Assembly (NCBI RefSeq): GCF_009498275.1
Contig: NZ_CP045643.1
Coordinates: 1,054,001 to 1,118,000 of the forward strand
From: Streptomyces fagopyri
Lineage (GTDB): Bacteria; Actinomycetota; Actinomycetes; Streptomycetales; Streptomycetaceae
DNA: 64,000 nt
Reading direction: 5' to 3'
The notes under the pieces were generated by a model, which was not told where the DNA came from, did not search any database, and saw only the letters and a list, made by a program, of their open reading frames with translations. Shown in pieces: positions 45,250-53,482 of the stretch; the first letter of the stretch is position 1; every line of letters begins with the position of its first letter. Made by a program: the position numbers and the translations under genes.

Positions 45250-46524
45250 ATGCTTGCCGCACCCAGACGTAAACTGCTCACCGTGCTGACGGCACCCGCC
45301 GCGGTCGTCGCACTGCTCGCCGGCGCGCAACTCGCCGTAGGCCGCACGGCCGACTCCCCGGCAACCGCGTCCACCGCCTCGCACGCCCAGGCGCCTCAGG
45401 ACCGGCGGGTCGCGGCCTGGTCGCCGAGCATGACGGTCGGCGGACCGAACTTCAACGACCAGACCATACGGATGGTCGCCCACTCCACCGTCGACGGCGA
45501 CGCACTGCGCATCCACCTGTCCAACCTGCGCGGCACGATCCCGCTGTCGGTGGCACACGTCACCATCGGCGCGCAGGCCGACCGGGCCACGGCGGTCGCC
45601 CGGTCCCTGCTCCCGGTCACCTTCGATCACCGGCGGTCCGTGACCGTCCCCACCGGCGGGGAAGTGGTCAGCGACCCGGTGGCCATGCACGTCAAGGCCG
45701 ACCAGAGTGTCCTGATCAGCATCTACCTGCCCCATGCGACCAGTTCCGCCACCTGGCACTCCGACGCCTTCGACACCAGCTACCTGTCGACGCCGGGCGA
45801 CCACACCACCGAGACCTCCGACGCGTCCTACGTCGCGGCGAGAACCTCCTGGTACTACCTGTCCGGGATCGACGTCGTCCCGACGCACGCCCGCGGCACC
45901 GTGGTGGCCTTCGGCGACTCGATAACCGACGGTTACAACACCCCGGCGGGGGCCTACCGCCGCTGGCCGGACGACCTGGCCCGGCGGTTGGCCGCCACCA
46001 GCCCGATGGGCGTCGTGGACGCCGGTATCGGCGGCAACCGCGTCCTGACGGACGTCCCCAACATCTGGCAGGGCGTCAGCGCCCGCAAGCGCTTCGCCCA
46101 TGACGCGCTCGGCCAGCCAGGAGTCCGGGACGTGATCCTCTTGGAGGGCATCAACGACATCGGCAACAACGCCGGTCCCGGCGGCGCGCCACTGACCGCG
46201 CAGGACCTGATCGACGGCTACCGCGACCTGATCCGGCAGGCGCACGCCGCGGGAGTCCGGATCATCGGCGGCACCATGCTGCCCGACAAGGGCAACGGCT
46301 ACTACAGCGACTCCGCGGAGGCGATCCGCCAGGCGGCCAACCAGTGGATCCGCACCAGCGGGGCCTTCGACGGCGTGGTGGACTTCGCCAAGGCCGCCGC
46401 CGACCCGGCCGACCCCGCCGCCCTCAACCCGGCCTACGACTCCGGCGACCACATCCACCCCAACGAGGCCGGCATGCAGGCGCTGGCCAACGCAGTCGAC
46501 CTCTCCCTGCTGACGGGGACGTGA
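45250..46524 (+). CDS. Secreted SGNH/GDSL-family hydrolase
   Basis: 424 residues with AAAGGA upstream. An N-terminal signal (about 1-40, hydrophobic VLTAPAAVVALLAGAQLAVG) is followed by a beta-rich N-domain (50-215) and an SGNH esterase domain with VVAFGDSITDGYNTP (Ser), GIGGNRVL (Gly/Asn), LLEGINDIG and the catalytic Asp-His in SGDHIHPNEAG. It likely removes ester groups from plant polysaccharide. It begins 62 bp after the beta-helix gene and is probably cotranscribed. Confidence 0.9.
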   Translation: MLAAPRRKLLTVLTAPAAVVALLAGAQLAVGRTADSPATASTASHAQAPQDRRVAAWSPSMTVGGPNFNDQTIRMVAHSTVDGDALRIHLSNLRGTIPLSVAHVTIGAQADRATAVARSLLPVTFDHRRSVTVPTGGEVVSDPVAMHVKADQSVLISIYLPHATSSATWHSDAFDTSYLSTPGDHTTETSDASYVAARTSWYYLSGIDVVPTHARGTVVAFGDSITDGYNTPAGAYRRWPDDLARRLAATSPMGVVDAGIGGNRVLTDVPNIWQGVSARKRFAHDALGQPGVRDVILLEGINDIGNNAGPGGAPLTAQDLIDGYRDLIRQAHAAGVRIIGGTMLPDKGNGYYSDSAEAIRQAANQWIRTSGAFDGVVDFAKAAADPADPAALNPAYDSGDHIHPNEAGMQALANAVDLSLLTGT

Positions 46525-46594
46525 CGGCGGTAGCGGCGGCAGGTCGGGTGCCGGCCGGCCCGAAGGGGTGCGGCCCGGCGTCCCGCGGCGCCGG

Positions 46595-46780
46595 TCAGCC
46601 GCGGTTGTTGGTGGGCAGGGGCGGGACGGACGCGTCGGCCTGCGGAAGTTCGGCGAGGAACACGTGCTGCCCGTCGAGGAGTTGGGTGAGGATGCGGCGG
46701 GCCGCGCGCAGGAGTCCGGCGACGTCGCCGCCGGCCGGCGCGTAGCTGACGGTGAACCCCTCACGGATGGAGATCACCAT
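46595..46780 (-). CDS. Possible small hypothetical protein
   Basis: 61 residues MVISIREGFTVSYAPAGGDV... ILTQLLDGQHVFLAELPQAD from the ATG at 46780. It has codon use like neighbouring genes but no ribosome-binding site, and I recognise no family. It could be a gene fragment. It ends 70 bp from the SGNH hydrolase gene (convergent). Confidence 0.35.
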   Translation of the reverse strand: MVISIREGFTVSYAPAGGDVAGLLRAARRILTQLLDGQHVFLAELPQADASVPPLPTNNRG

Positions 46781-46812
46781 GCCGGAGCGGCGCAGGACTC
46801 CGTCCACACGTC

Positions 46813-46841
46813 GGGAACATCCCCGCGGGTGCGGGGAGCAG
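46813..46841. CRISPR. Orphan CRISPR-repeat-like element, type I-E pattern
   Basis: A single 29-bp element whose minus strand starts CTGCTCCCCGC, has the loop ACCC and continues GCGGGGATGTTCCC. The stem TCCCCGC/GCGGGGA (7 bp) and the GATGTTCCC end fit the type I-E repeats of actinomycetes. No second repeat lies 32-34 bp away on either side, and no cas genes are present. It may be the remnant of an array or a chance hairpin. Confidence 0.5.
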
Positions 46842-47035
46842 GCCAATGTGGGGCAACCCCGCTCAGCGCCGACCGACGCCCTCGGGTGACGACACACGAC
46901 GCGCCCACCTTCCCCCGAGTCCTCGCCCCTTACACCCGAGTCGTTACGCAACGTGAGGAACGATGTGAGAGGCGTGAACGCAGCGAACTTCCCTGCTTGA
47001 TCGAGGTAACCGGGCAGGTAACCCCTCGCCCTGCG

Positions 47036-48061
47036 TCACTCGTTGCTGAGCACCATGCGGAACCGCGCGGAGCCGGCGAGCATCTTGCGGTACGCCTCGT
47101 CGGTCTGGTCCAGCGGCACGACCTCCGTCATCGGGCGGATGCCGTGCAGGGCGCTGAACGCCATGGTGTCCTGCGTGTCCTGGGACGTGCCGCTCGGATG
47201 TCCACGCACGATCTTCGCGCTCGTGATCAGCCGGCTCGGGCTGATCCCCAGCGGTGTGGCGTCCAGGCCGATGACGACCAGTTCCCCGCGATGGCGCAGT
47301 CCGTCCACGGTCGCCGTGATCGCCTCGGAGTTCGAAGCGGTGGCCAGGACGACCTGTGCGCCGCCGAGCGACCGCAGCGCCTCGGCGACCGGGGTGTCGG
47401 CCGTGCTGTCGACATAGTGGTGGGCGCCGAGCCGCTTGGCGAAGTCCGCCTTGCCCCCACCGCGGGCGATGGCCACCGTCTCGCAGCCCATCGCGACCGC
47501 GTACTGCACCGCCAGGTGACCGAGTCCGCCGACCCCGAGAACGGCCACCAGGTCGCCCGGCCGCGCCGAGCTGCGCCGCAGTCCGTTGAACACGGTCACG
47601 CCCGCGCAGGCCAGCGGGGCCGCGTCGGTCGCCGCCATCGCGTCGGGGATCCGGGCCAGGGTGTCCACCGGAACGACGACCGACTCCGCGTATCCGCCCT
47701 CGTACGCCCACCCGGGAACCTTCAGGTTCTCGCAGACGACGAAGTCGCCTTCCCGGCAGGGCGTGCAGTACCCGCAGGCGCCGCCGAACCAGCCGATCGC
47801 CACCCGGTCGCCGACCTCCCAGCCGCGGCCCGGCGTCCCCTCGCCGAGTTCCTCGACGCGTCCGGCGATCTCGTGCCCGGGGACCAAGGGGAACGTCACG
47901 CCCGGAACCCCGGCGTTCACGAAGAAGGTGTCGCTGTGGCACACCCCGCAGGCGTCGACGGTGACCCGCACATGGCCGGGGCCCGGCGGAGTCGCCTCTC
48001 GCTCGGCGATCTCGAACGGACCGCCGGCGGACTCCACTTGAGCGACTCGATAGGTGGTCAT
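47036..48061 (-). CDS. Zinc-dependent alcohol dehydrogenase
   Basis: 341 residues from the ATG at 48061 (AGGGA upstream). Medium-chain dehydrogenase motifs: CGVCHSD (catalytic zinc Cys41), GHE (His63), GACGYCTPCREGDFVVCEN (structural zinc) and GVGGLGHLAVQYAVAMG (NAD(P) fold). It resembles AdhP/AdhA-type ethanol or propanol-preferring enzymes. Standing alone between carbohydrate genes, its physiological alcohol is unknown. The 258 bp between it and the next gene hold no supported feature. Confidence 0.92.
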   Translation of the reverse strand: MTTYRVAQVESAGGPFEIAEREATPPGPGHVRVTVDACGVCHSDTFFVNAGVPGVTFPLVPGHEIAGRVEELGEGTPGRGWEVGDRVAIGWFGGACGYCTPCREGDFVVCENLKVPGWAYEGGYAESVVVPVDTLARIPDAMAATDAAPLACAGVTVFNGLRRSSARPGDLVAVLGVGGLGHLAVQYAVAMGCETVAIARGGGKADFAKRLGAHHYVDSTADTPVAEALRSLGGAQVVLATASNSEAITATVDGLRHRGELVVIGLDATPLGISPSRLITSAKIVRGHPSGTSQDTQDTMAFSALHGIRPMTEVVPLDQTDEAYRKMLAGSARFRMVLSNE

Positions 48062-48319
48062 CTGGATCCCTGCCTTGGAGAGTCGGAGCGATCTCGAGGC
48101 TCTCTGTCCGCAGGTGGTCATGGGAGGCCCGCGAACCCGACGCGTATCAAACGCGGACCGGACAGGCGGGCATCGCCTCTGTGGTGTGCGCCGGTCAGCG
48201 GCGGGGTGCGGGTGCGCCCTCGCACCTCGACAGGCCGCTGGCGGACGCGGCGGCGGGTGGTTTCACGTTACAGCAGCTCACAGGGGTCGGCGAGTTCGCC
48301 GATGCCCCGGCTGTCGCGG

Positions 48320-49774
48320 TCACGCCAGTTCCCGTTCCCGCCCGGGTGCCCGCAGTGAGCGCAGTGGGCCGCGGTGCAGCGGAGTCGTGTGCCAGCGCAC
48401 GCCGAACGTGCCGTCCGGCAGCGCGCAGCTCACGGTCAGGCGGTGCGGGGTCTCCAGGAACACCACGTCGAAGCGGAGGGTGTCCGGGTCCGTCCATCCT
48501 CCGCTCGCCGCCATGGGGATCGGTCCGTCCTCGACCGTCCACTCCGCGGGGGCGAGCCGCAGTTCGTGCCGCTGGTCGCCCTCCGTGAGCGACACCCTCC
48601 AGCCGTCACCGTCCTTCGGGGCCATCACCTCGACGCCCGTCAGGGTCCGCTGCTCCGCGCAGACACCGTCCCGAGGGGCGAACACGGCGCCGGCCCAGGC
48701 GTCACCCGCGGCCGGCGGCACGGCGCTCGCCTCGACCGGCGGCAGGGCCAGTCCCGCCAGCCGGCGTCGCAGCTCCTCGTCCTCCGTGCCCGGGAGCGGC
48801 GCGGAACCGAACGCCGGGAGGAGGTGCCGCCACACCAGGTCCAGCAGGCCCTGCATGTCCTCGGTCGCCGCCGTCGTCGCGATCACCGCGTCCTGTTCGG
48901 GAAGCACCAAGCAGAACTGCCCGAAGGCGCCGTCACCGCGATAGCCGTGCCGGCCCATCCAGAACTGGAACCCGTATCCCCGCTCCCAGTCGGAGCGGTC
49001 ACCCGCGGCCGTACCGTCCGCGGTCGGGATGTGTTCGCGCGTGGCCTGCTCGATCCACCAGGAGGGCAGCAGACGTTCGCCGTCCCAGACACCGTCCTGG
49101 AGGTAGAACTGGCCGAGCCGGGCGATCGCGTCCGTCGTCGCGTGCAGACCGCTGAAGCCGAGGTCGCGACCCGGCGGACGCTGGAGCCAGGCGGTCTCGC
49201 CGATGCCCAGCGGGTCCAGCAGGCGGGGCCTCAGGTACTCGGTCAGCGACTGGCCGGTCACCTTCTGGACGATCGACGCGAGCGTGTACGTGGCGGGCTG
49301 GTTGTAGGCGAAGACGGTTCCCGGCTCGCGGTCCGGCGGCACGAGGAGGAATCCCCGCACGATCTCCTCGCGGTCGACGCGGGCGGCCGCCTCGAAGGTC
49401 TCACCGAGGTGACCGCTGGCCATGGACGCCACGTGCCGGACGAGCATGGAGCGGCTGCGCGGATCGGTGATCTCGGCCTCGAACTCGGGGAAGTACGAGA
49501 TCACGGGGTCGTCGAGGCGCACCAGTCCTTCCGCCACGGCGAATCCGGCGGCCGTGGACGTGAAGCTCTTGCTGAGCGAGTACAGCAGGTGGAGACGGTC
49601 GGGTGTGTACGGCGCCCACCAGCCGGAGGCGATCACATGTCCGTGGCGCAGGACCATCAGGCTGTGCGGTTCGATGTCCGGCGAGGCGTCGACCGCGTCG
49701 AGGAACGCGTGGACGCCGGCGGCGTCCACGCCCTGTGCGGCGGGGGTGCTGACGGGCAGCGGACGGGCACTCAT
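48320..49774 (-). CDS. Serine hydrolase of the class C beta-lactamase/esterase family
   Basis: 484 residues; GGAGG precedes the ATG at 49774. The SxxK motif is SLSK (Ser66, Lys69) in LLYSLSKSFTSTAAGFAV; the YxN-equivalent is YNQ in VFAYNQPATYTLASIVQ; later motifs include LHATTDAIARLGQFYLQDG and YGFQFWMGRHGYRGDGAFGQF. There is no signal peptide. C-terminal 100 residues form an extra beta domain. Family members include D-aminopeptidases and esterases. It is divergent from the rhamnosidase gene. Confidence 0.88.
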   Translation of the reverse strand: MSARPLPVSTPAAQGVDAAGVHAFLDAVDASPDIEPHSLMVLRHGHVIASGWWAPYTPDRLHLLYSLSKSFTSTAAGFAVAEGLVRLDDPVISYFPEFEAEITDPRSRSMLVRHVASMASGHLGETFEAAARVDREEIVRGFLLVPPDREPGTVFAYNQPATYTLASIVQKVTGQSLTEYLRPRLLDPLGIGETAWLQRPPGRDLGFSGLHATTDAIARLGQFYLQDGVWDGERLLPSWWIEQATREHIPTADGTAAGDRSDWERGYGFQFWMGRHGYRGDGAFGQFCLVLPEQDAVIATTAATEDMQGLLDLVWRHLLPAFGSAPLPGTEDEELRRRLAGLALPPVEASAVPPAAGDAWAGAVFAPRDGVCAEQRTLTGVEVMAPKDGDGWRVSLTEGDQRHELRLAPAEWTVEDGPIPMAASGGWTDPDTLRFDVVFLETPHRLTVSCALPDGTFGVRWHTTPLHRGPLRSLRAPGRERELA

Positions 49775-49800
49775 ACGCGGGCCTCCGGGGCGGCTCGGAA

Positions 49801-49858
49801 GGACGACGGACGACGACGGACGACGACCGGTGGTGACAGGTGGTGACAGGTGGTGACA
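49801..49858. repeat. Short tandem repeats in a divergent promoter
   Basis: GGACGAC-type units (49801-49827) are followed by three exact copies of GGTGGTGACA (49829-49858). They lie in the 314-bp gap between the serine hydrolase and rhamnosidase starts. They may be slippage products or stacked regulator sites. Confidence 0.7.
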
Positions 49859-50047
49859 AGTAGCGGTGACGTGACGGACGGTGGCCGTCGGTCCGGCGGG
49901 TGACGACAGTTCGCGGCGGACCGTGACTGGTCGTGGCGGGCGGGGGCGACACTCGGTGCATTCACCATCCTTCCCCGGCGCACGGCCGCCTGTCCATGAG
50001 GCGCGTGCAGGACCCTTGAGGCCCAAGTGGCGTGCTGCGTAGGATCG

Positions 50048-50076
50048 TTGACACAGGAATGAAACGTTTCAATCAT
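50048..50076 (+). promoter_or_regulatory. Rhamnosidase promoter with LacI-type operator
   Basis: TTGACA at 50048-50053, 17-bp spacer and AATCAT at 50071-50076 form a promoter. The perfect 12-bp palindrome TGAAACGTTTCA (50060-50071) fills the spacer, where a repressor would block polymerase. The pattern with central CG is typical of LacI-family sugar regulators. The regulator gene is not in the window. Confidence 0.8.
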
Positions 50077-50088
50077 GAAGGGCGACAC

Positions 50089-53000
50089 ATGGCCAGGGAT
50101 TGGAACCGCCGCGTCTTCCTCCGCAGCTCCGCGGGCTCCGTCGCGGGAGCTTCCGCCGCACTCGGTCCCGGCGGCGCCGTCACCGCGTCCGCGTCGCCCG
50201 GTCCGGGCCCGAACACCCCGCGTGGGGACGGGCTGCACATCGGGCGGACGACCGTCGAGTACGCCGAGACACTGCTCGGCACCGAGGTCGAACACCCGAG
50301 ACTCACCTGGGAGTTGACCGCCCCGGGCAGAGGTGCCCGGCAGTCCGCCTACCAGGTGCGGGTGGCGCTCACCGAGAAGGACCTGCGCACCGGACGCCGC
50401 CTCGTCTGGAACTCCGGCCGCGTCGCGTCGGACCGCACCGTCGGCATCGCCTACGCGGGACCCGCCCTGCGACCGCGTACCCGCTACCACTGGCAGGTCA
50501 GGGTCTGGGACGGCAAGGGCCGCCCGTCCGCGTGGAGCGCGCCGCGCTGGTGGGAGACAACGTTGCCGAAGGACGGCTGGGAGGGGTTCTGGATCGGTGG
50601 CTCCGCAGCGCCCGAGCCGCCCGGCCTCACGGGCGCCTCGTGGATCTGGTCGCCGGGCTCGACCGCCGACGGGGCACCCACCGGGCCCTGCTGGTTCCGC
50701 GCCGCGACCGCACTTCCCGCGGGGACGCAGGTGCGCCGGGCGACACTGGTCGCCACGGCCGACGACGACTTCACGCTGTACCTCGACGGCCGGCAGGTCC
50801 TCCACCAGCCCGAGCAGACGGACGCCTGGCGCACCGGACATGTCGCCGACGTCACCGAGCAGGTCCGGGGAGCGGGCGCGGGCAGGATCGTGGTCGCCGC
50901 CGTCGCGACCAACCGCGGCAACGTGTCGGTCAATCCGGGCGGCCTTCTCCTGCGCCTCCTCGTGGAGACCGTCGCCGGCGCTACGGTCGAACTCGTCACG
51001 GGTGAGAACTGGCGCTGTGTCAGGGACGAGCGGACAGGCTGGCAGCAGCCCGGATTCGACGACGGCGACTGGGCCCCGGCCGTCGTGCTCGCTCCCTACG
51101 GACAGGGCCCCTGGGGTACGGGGGTGTCCCTCAGCGCCCCCGAACAGCCCGCTCCCCTGCTGCGCCGCGAGTTCACCGTACGCAAGGCGGTGACGCGCGC
51201 CCGGCTCCACATCAGCGGACTCGCCTACTACGACGCCGAGATCAACGGTGCCCGCGTCGGCCGCCAGGTGCTCGACCCCGGATTCACCGACTACGACGAG
51301 ACGGTGCTGTACGCGGTGCACGACGTCACGGACCAGGTGCGGCGCGGCGCCAACGCGATCGGAGTCACCCTCGGCCGGGGCTTCTTCGGGCTGACCACGC
51401 CCAACGCCTGGAACTGGAACCGGCCGCCCTGGCACGGTGAGCCGCGGCTGCTGGCACAGTTGGAGATCGACCACCCGGACGGCTCGCGCACCGTCGTCGC
51501 CTCGGACGGGCAGTGGCGGATCACCGATGGTCCCACCCTCTCCAACTCGCTGTACGCGGGCGAGACCTACGACGCCCGCAAGGCACCCGCGCACTGGACG
51601 CGCACCGGCTTCGACGACCGGGGCTGGCAGCCGGCCGAGCGGCAGGCGGCGCCCAAGGGGACCCTGCGCGCGCAGGGGCACGACCCCATCGAGGTCGCCG
51701 AGACCCTGCGCCCGGTCGGCGTCGCCGAGTTGAGCGAGGGTGTGTACGTCGTCGACATGGGCCGGACGCTCGCGGGCTGGACGCGGCTGACCGTGCGCGC
51801 GCCCGCCGGGACGACCGTCCGTCTCGCGCACGGTGAGCGACTGAACCCCGACGGCAGTGTGCTCGCCCGCAACGATCTGGTGCCCGGACGCTGCCAGACC
51901 GACGAGTACGTGTGCGCGGGCGGCGGCGCGGAGGAGGTGTGGGAGCCCTCGTTCTCGTACAAGGGTTTCCGCTACGTCCAGGTCAGCGGGCTGCCGTCGG
52001 AGCCCGAGCCCTCGCAGGTGCTCGGCCGGGTGGTGCACACCCGGGTGGCGACGACGGGTACCTTCTCCTGCTCCGAGCCGTTCTACGAGCAGTTGGAGCG
52101 GGCGATGCGCCGTACGGTCCTGAACAACCTGCACGGCATACCGACGGACACTCCGGTGTACGAGAAGAACGGCTGGACGGGAGACGCCCAGCTGGGCGCG
52201 CCCGTGTGGACCTACGCGTTCGGGATGCACCGCTTCCTGACGAAGTGGCTGGGCGACCTGAAGGACAGTCAGAACGCCGAGGGGCAGCTGCCGGTGATCG
52301 TGCCGAGCGGCGGCTGGGGCTACCACGAGCTGGCACCGGCCCCGGAGTGGACGACGGTCTACCCCTTTCTGCTGCGGGAGATGTACCGCGTCTACGGGGA
52401 CGAGCGCACGGCCCGCGACCACTGGGCACCGCTCGTGCGGTACCTGGACTGGGAGATCGCCCGGCTCCGGGACGGGCTGGCGGTGACCGCCCTGGGCGAC
52501 TGGCTGCCGCCGGGCTACGGCGGAGTGCCGCCCGAGGACACCAGACTGACCGCGACCGCGTATCTGCACCGCGCGCTCACCGGCACGGCGGAACTGGCCG
52601 ACCTGCTGGGCGACTCCGGGGTGGCGACCCGCTACCGGAGTACGGCCGACGCGCTCAAGGAGGCGTTCAACGCGGCCTTCCTCGGCGCGGACGGCCACTA
52701 CCGCACGGCGAAGGACCCCGACTACCGGCAGACCAGCAACTGCCTCCCGCTGGCGTTCGGTCTCGTGCCGCCCGGCGCCCGGGCGACGGTGGTCGACTCG
52801 CTCCTGGCCGACATCGAGCGGCGCGGGAACCATCTCGACACCGGTGCGCTGGGCACGAGTGTGCTGTTGCGCGAGCTCTCCGCTCAGGGGCATCCGGAGG
52901 TGGCACACGCGCTCGCCACCCAGCGCACGTACCCGGGTTGGGGCTACTGGTTCGACCACGGCGCCGACACCATGTGGGAGGCCTGGCCGCTCGACTCGCG

Positions 53001-53367
53001 CTCCCGGGACCACTACTTCCTGGGCACCGTGGTGCAGTGGCTCTACGAGAACGTGGCGGGCCTGCGCCCCGGCGACGCCGGCTACCGCACCTTCACCGTC
53101 CGTCCGGACGGCCGGACCGGCGTCGACTGGGCCCGTACCTCGGTGCACACGGTGCGGGGTGAGGCCGCGGCCGCCTGGTCCGTCGTCGACGGGACGGTCC
53201 GGCTGTCGGTGCGGGTGCCGGTCGGGGCGACGGCGGAGGTCCACGTACCGGCGGCGAGCCGTGCGGCCGTGGCGGCTCCGGGCGGGGCGGTGTTCAGGCG
53301 CGCGGAGCCGGGGTTCGCCGTGTACGCGGTGCCGCACGGGAGCTGGGACTTCGTGGCCCGCTCCTGA
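50089..53367 (+). CDS. Tat-exported alpha-L-rhamnosidase, GH78
   Basis: 1092 residues from the ATG at 50089, 13 bp after the -10 box. A twin-arginine signal NRRVFLRSS (Arg7-Arg8) precedes the N-terminal beta domains (VRVALTEKDLRTGRRLVWNSGRVAS; KAVTRARLHISGLAYYDAEING). The (alpha/alpha)6 catalytic barrel starts around residue 660, with TDTPVYEKNGWTGDAQLG carrying the general acid region and YWFDHGADTMWEAWPLDSRS. It removes L-rhamnose from plant glycosides or pectin outside the cell. Only a 12-bp operator controls it visibly; it seems monocistronic. Confidence 0.93.
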   Translation: MARDWNRRVFLRSSAGSVAGASAALGPGGAVTASASPGPGPNTPRGDGLHIGRTTVEYAETLLGTEVEHPRLTWELTAPGRGARQSAYQVRVALTEKDLRTGRRLVWNSGRVASDRTVGIAYAGPALRPRTRYHWQVRVWDGKGRPSAWSAPRWWETTLPKDGWEGFWIGGSAAPEPPGLTGASWIWSPGSTADGAPTGPCWFRAATALPAGTQVRRATLVATADDDFTLYLDGRQVLHQPEQTDAWRTGHVADVTEQVRGAGAGRIVVAAVATNRGNVSVNPGGLLLRLLVETVAGATVELVTGENWRCVRDERTGWQQPGFDDGDWAPAVVLAPYGQGPWGTGVSLSAPEQPAPLLRREFTVRKAVTRARLHISGLAYYDAEINGARVGRQVLDPGFTDYDETVLYAVHDVTDQVRRGANAIGVTLGRGFFGLTTPNAWNWNRPPWHGEPRLLAQLEIDHPDGSRTVVASDGQWRITDGPTLSNSLYAGETYDARKAPAHWTRTGFDDRGWQPAERQAAPKGTLRAQGHDPIEVAETLRPVGVAELSEGVYVVDMGRTLAGWTRLTVRAPAGTTVRLAHGERLNPDGSVLARNDLVPGRCQTDEYVCAGGGAEEVWEPSFSYKGFRYVQVSGLPSEPEPSQVLGRVVHTRVATTGTFSCSEPFYEQLERAMRRTVLNNLHGIPTDTPVYEKNGWTGDAQLGAPVWTYAFGMHRFLTKWLGDLKDSQNAEGQLPVIVPSGGWGYHELAPAPEWTTVYPFLLREMYRVYGDERTARDHWAPLVRYLDWEIARLRDGLAVTALGDWLPPGYGGVPPEDTRLTATAYLHRALTGTAELADLLGDSGVATRYRSTADALKEAFNAAFLGADGHYRTAKDPDYRQTSNCLPLAFGLVPPGARATVVDSLLADIERRGNHLDTGALGTSVLLRELSAQGHPEVAHALATQRTYPGWGYWFDHGADTMWEAWPLDSRSRDHYFLGTVVQWLYENVAGLRPGDAGYRTFTVRPDGRTGVDWARTSVHTVRGEAAAAWSVVDGTVRLSVRVPVGATAEVHVPAASRAAVAAPGGAVFRRAEPGFAVYAVPHGSWDFVARS

Positions 53368-53418
53368 GCGGCGCCGGAGGCCGCGGCGCGTCGGCGAAGG
53401 AAGTGTCAGGGGGTTGTG

Positions 53419-53476
53419 CAGACCCTGCCGGGGACCGCGCAGGGTCTGCCGGAGATTGTCCGGCCACCGACATAAT
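53419..53476 (+). promoter_or_regulatory. Inverted repeat and -10 box upstream of the aromatic hydroxylase gene
   Basis: CAGACCCTGC (53419-53428) and its exact complement (53439-53448) form a 10-10-10 inverted repeat. CATAAT (53471-53476) lies 6 bp before the ATG at 53483, implying a leaderless mRNA. No good -35 box exists; the inverted repeat sits just upstream of that position, as an activator site would. It could alternatively terminate the rhamnosidase transcript. Confidence 0.6.
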
Positions 53477-53482
53477 GCACGG

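Noticed and set aside
46781..46873. Further CRISPR repeats flanking the orphan element
   Set aside because: Checked at 29+32-bp spacing on both sides; sequences there do not match the repeat, so no array is called.
48062..48319. Plus-strand frame reading GGFTLQQLTGVGEFADAPAVAV
   Set aside because: Short, runs antisense into the serine hydrolase gene, no ribosome-binding site or family.
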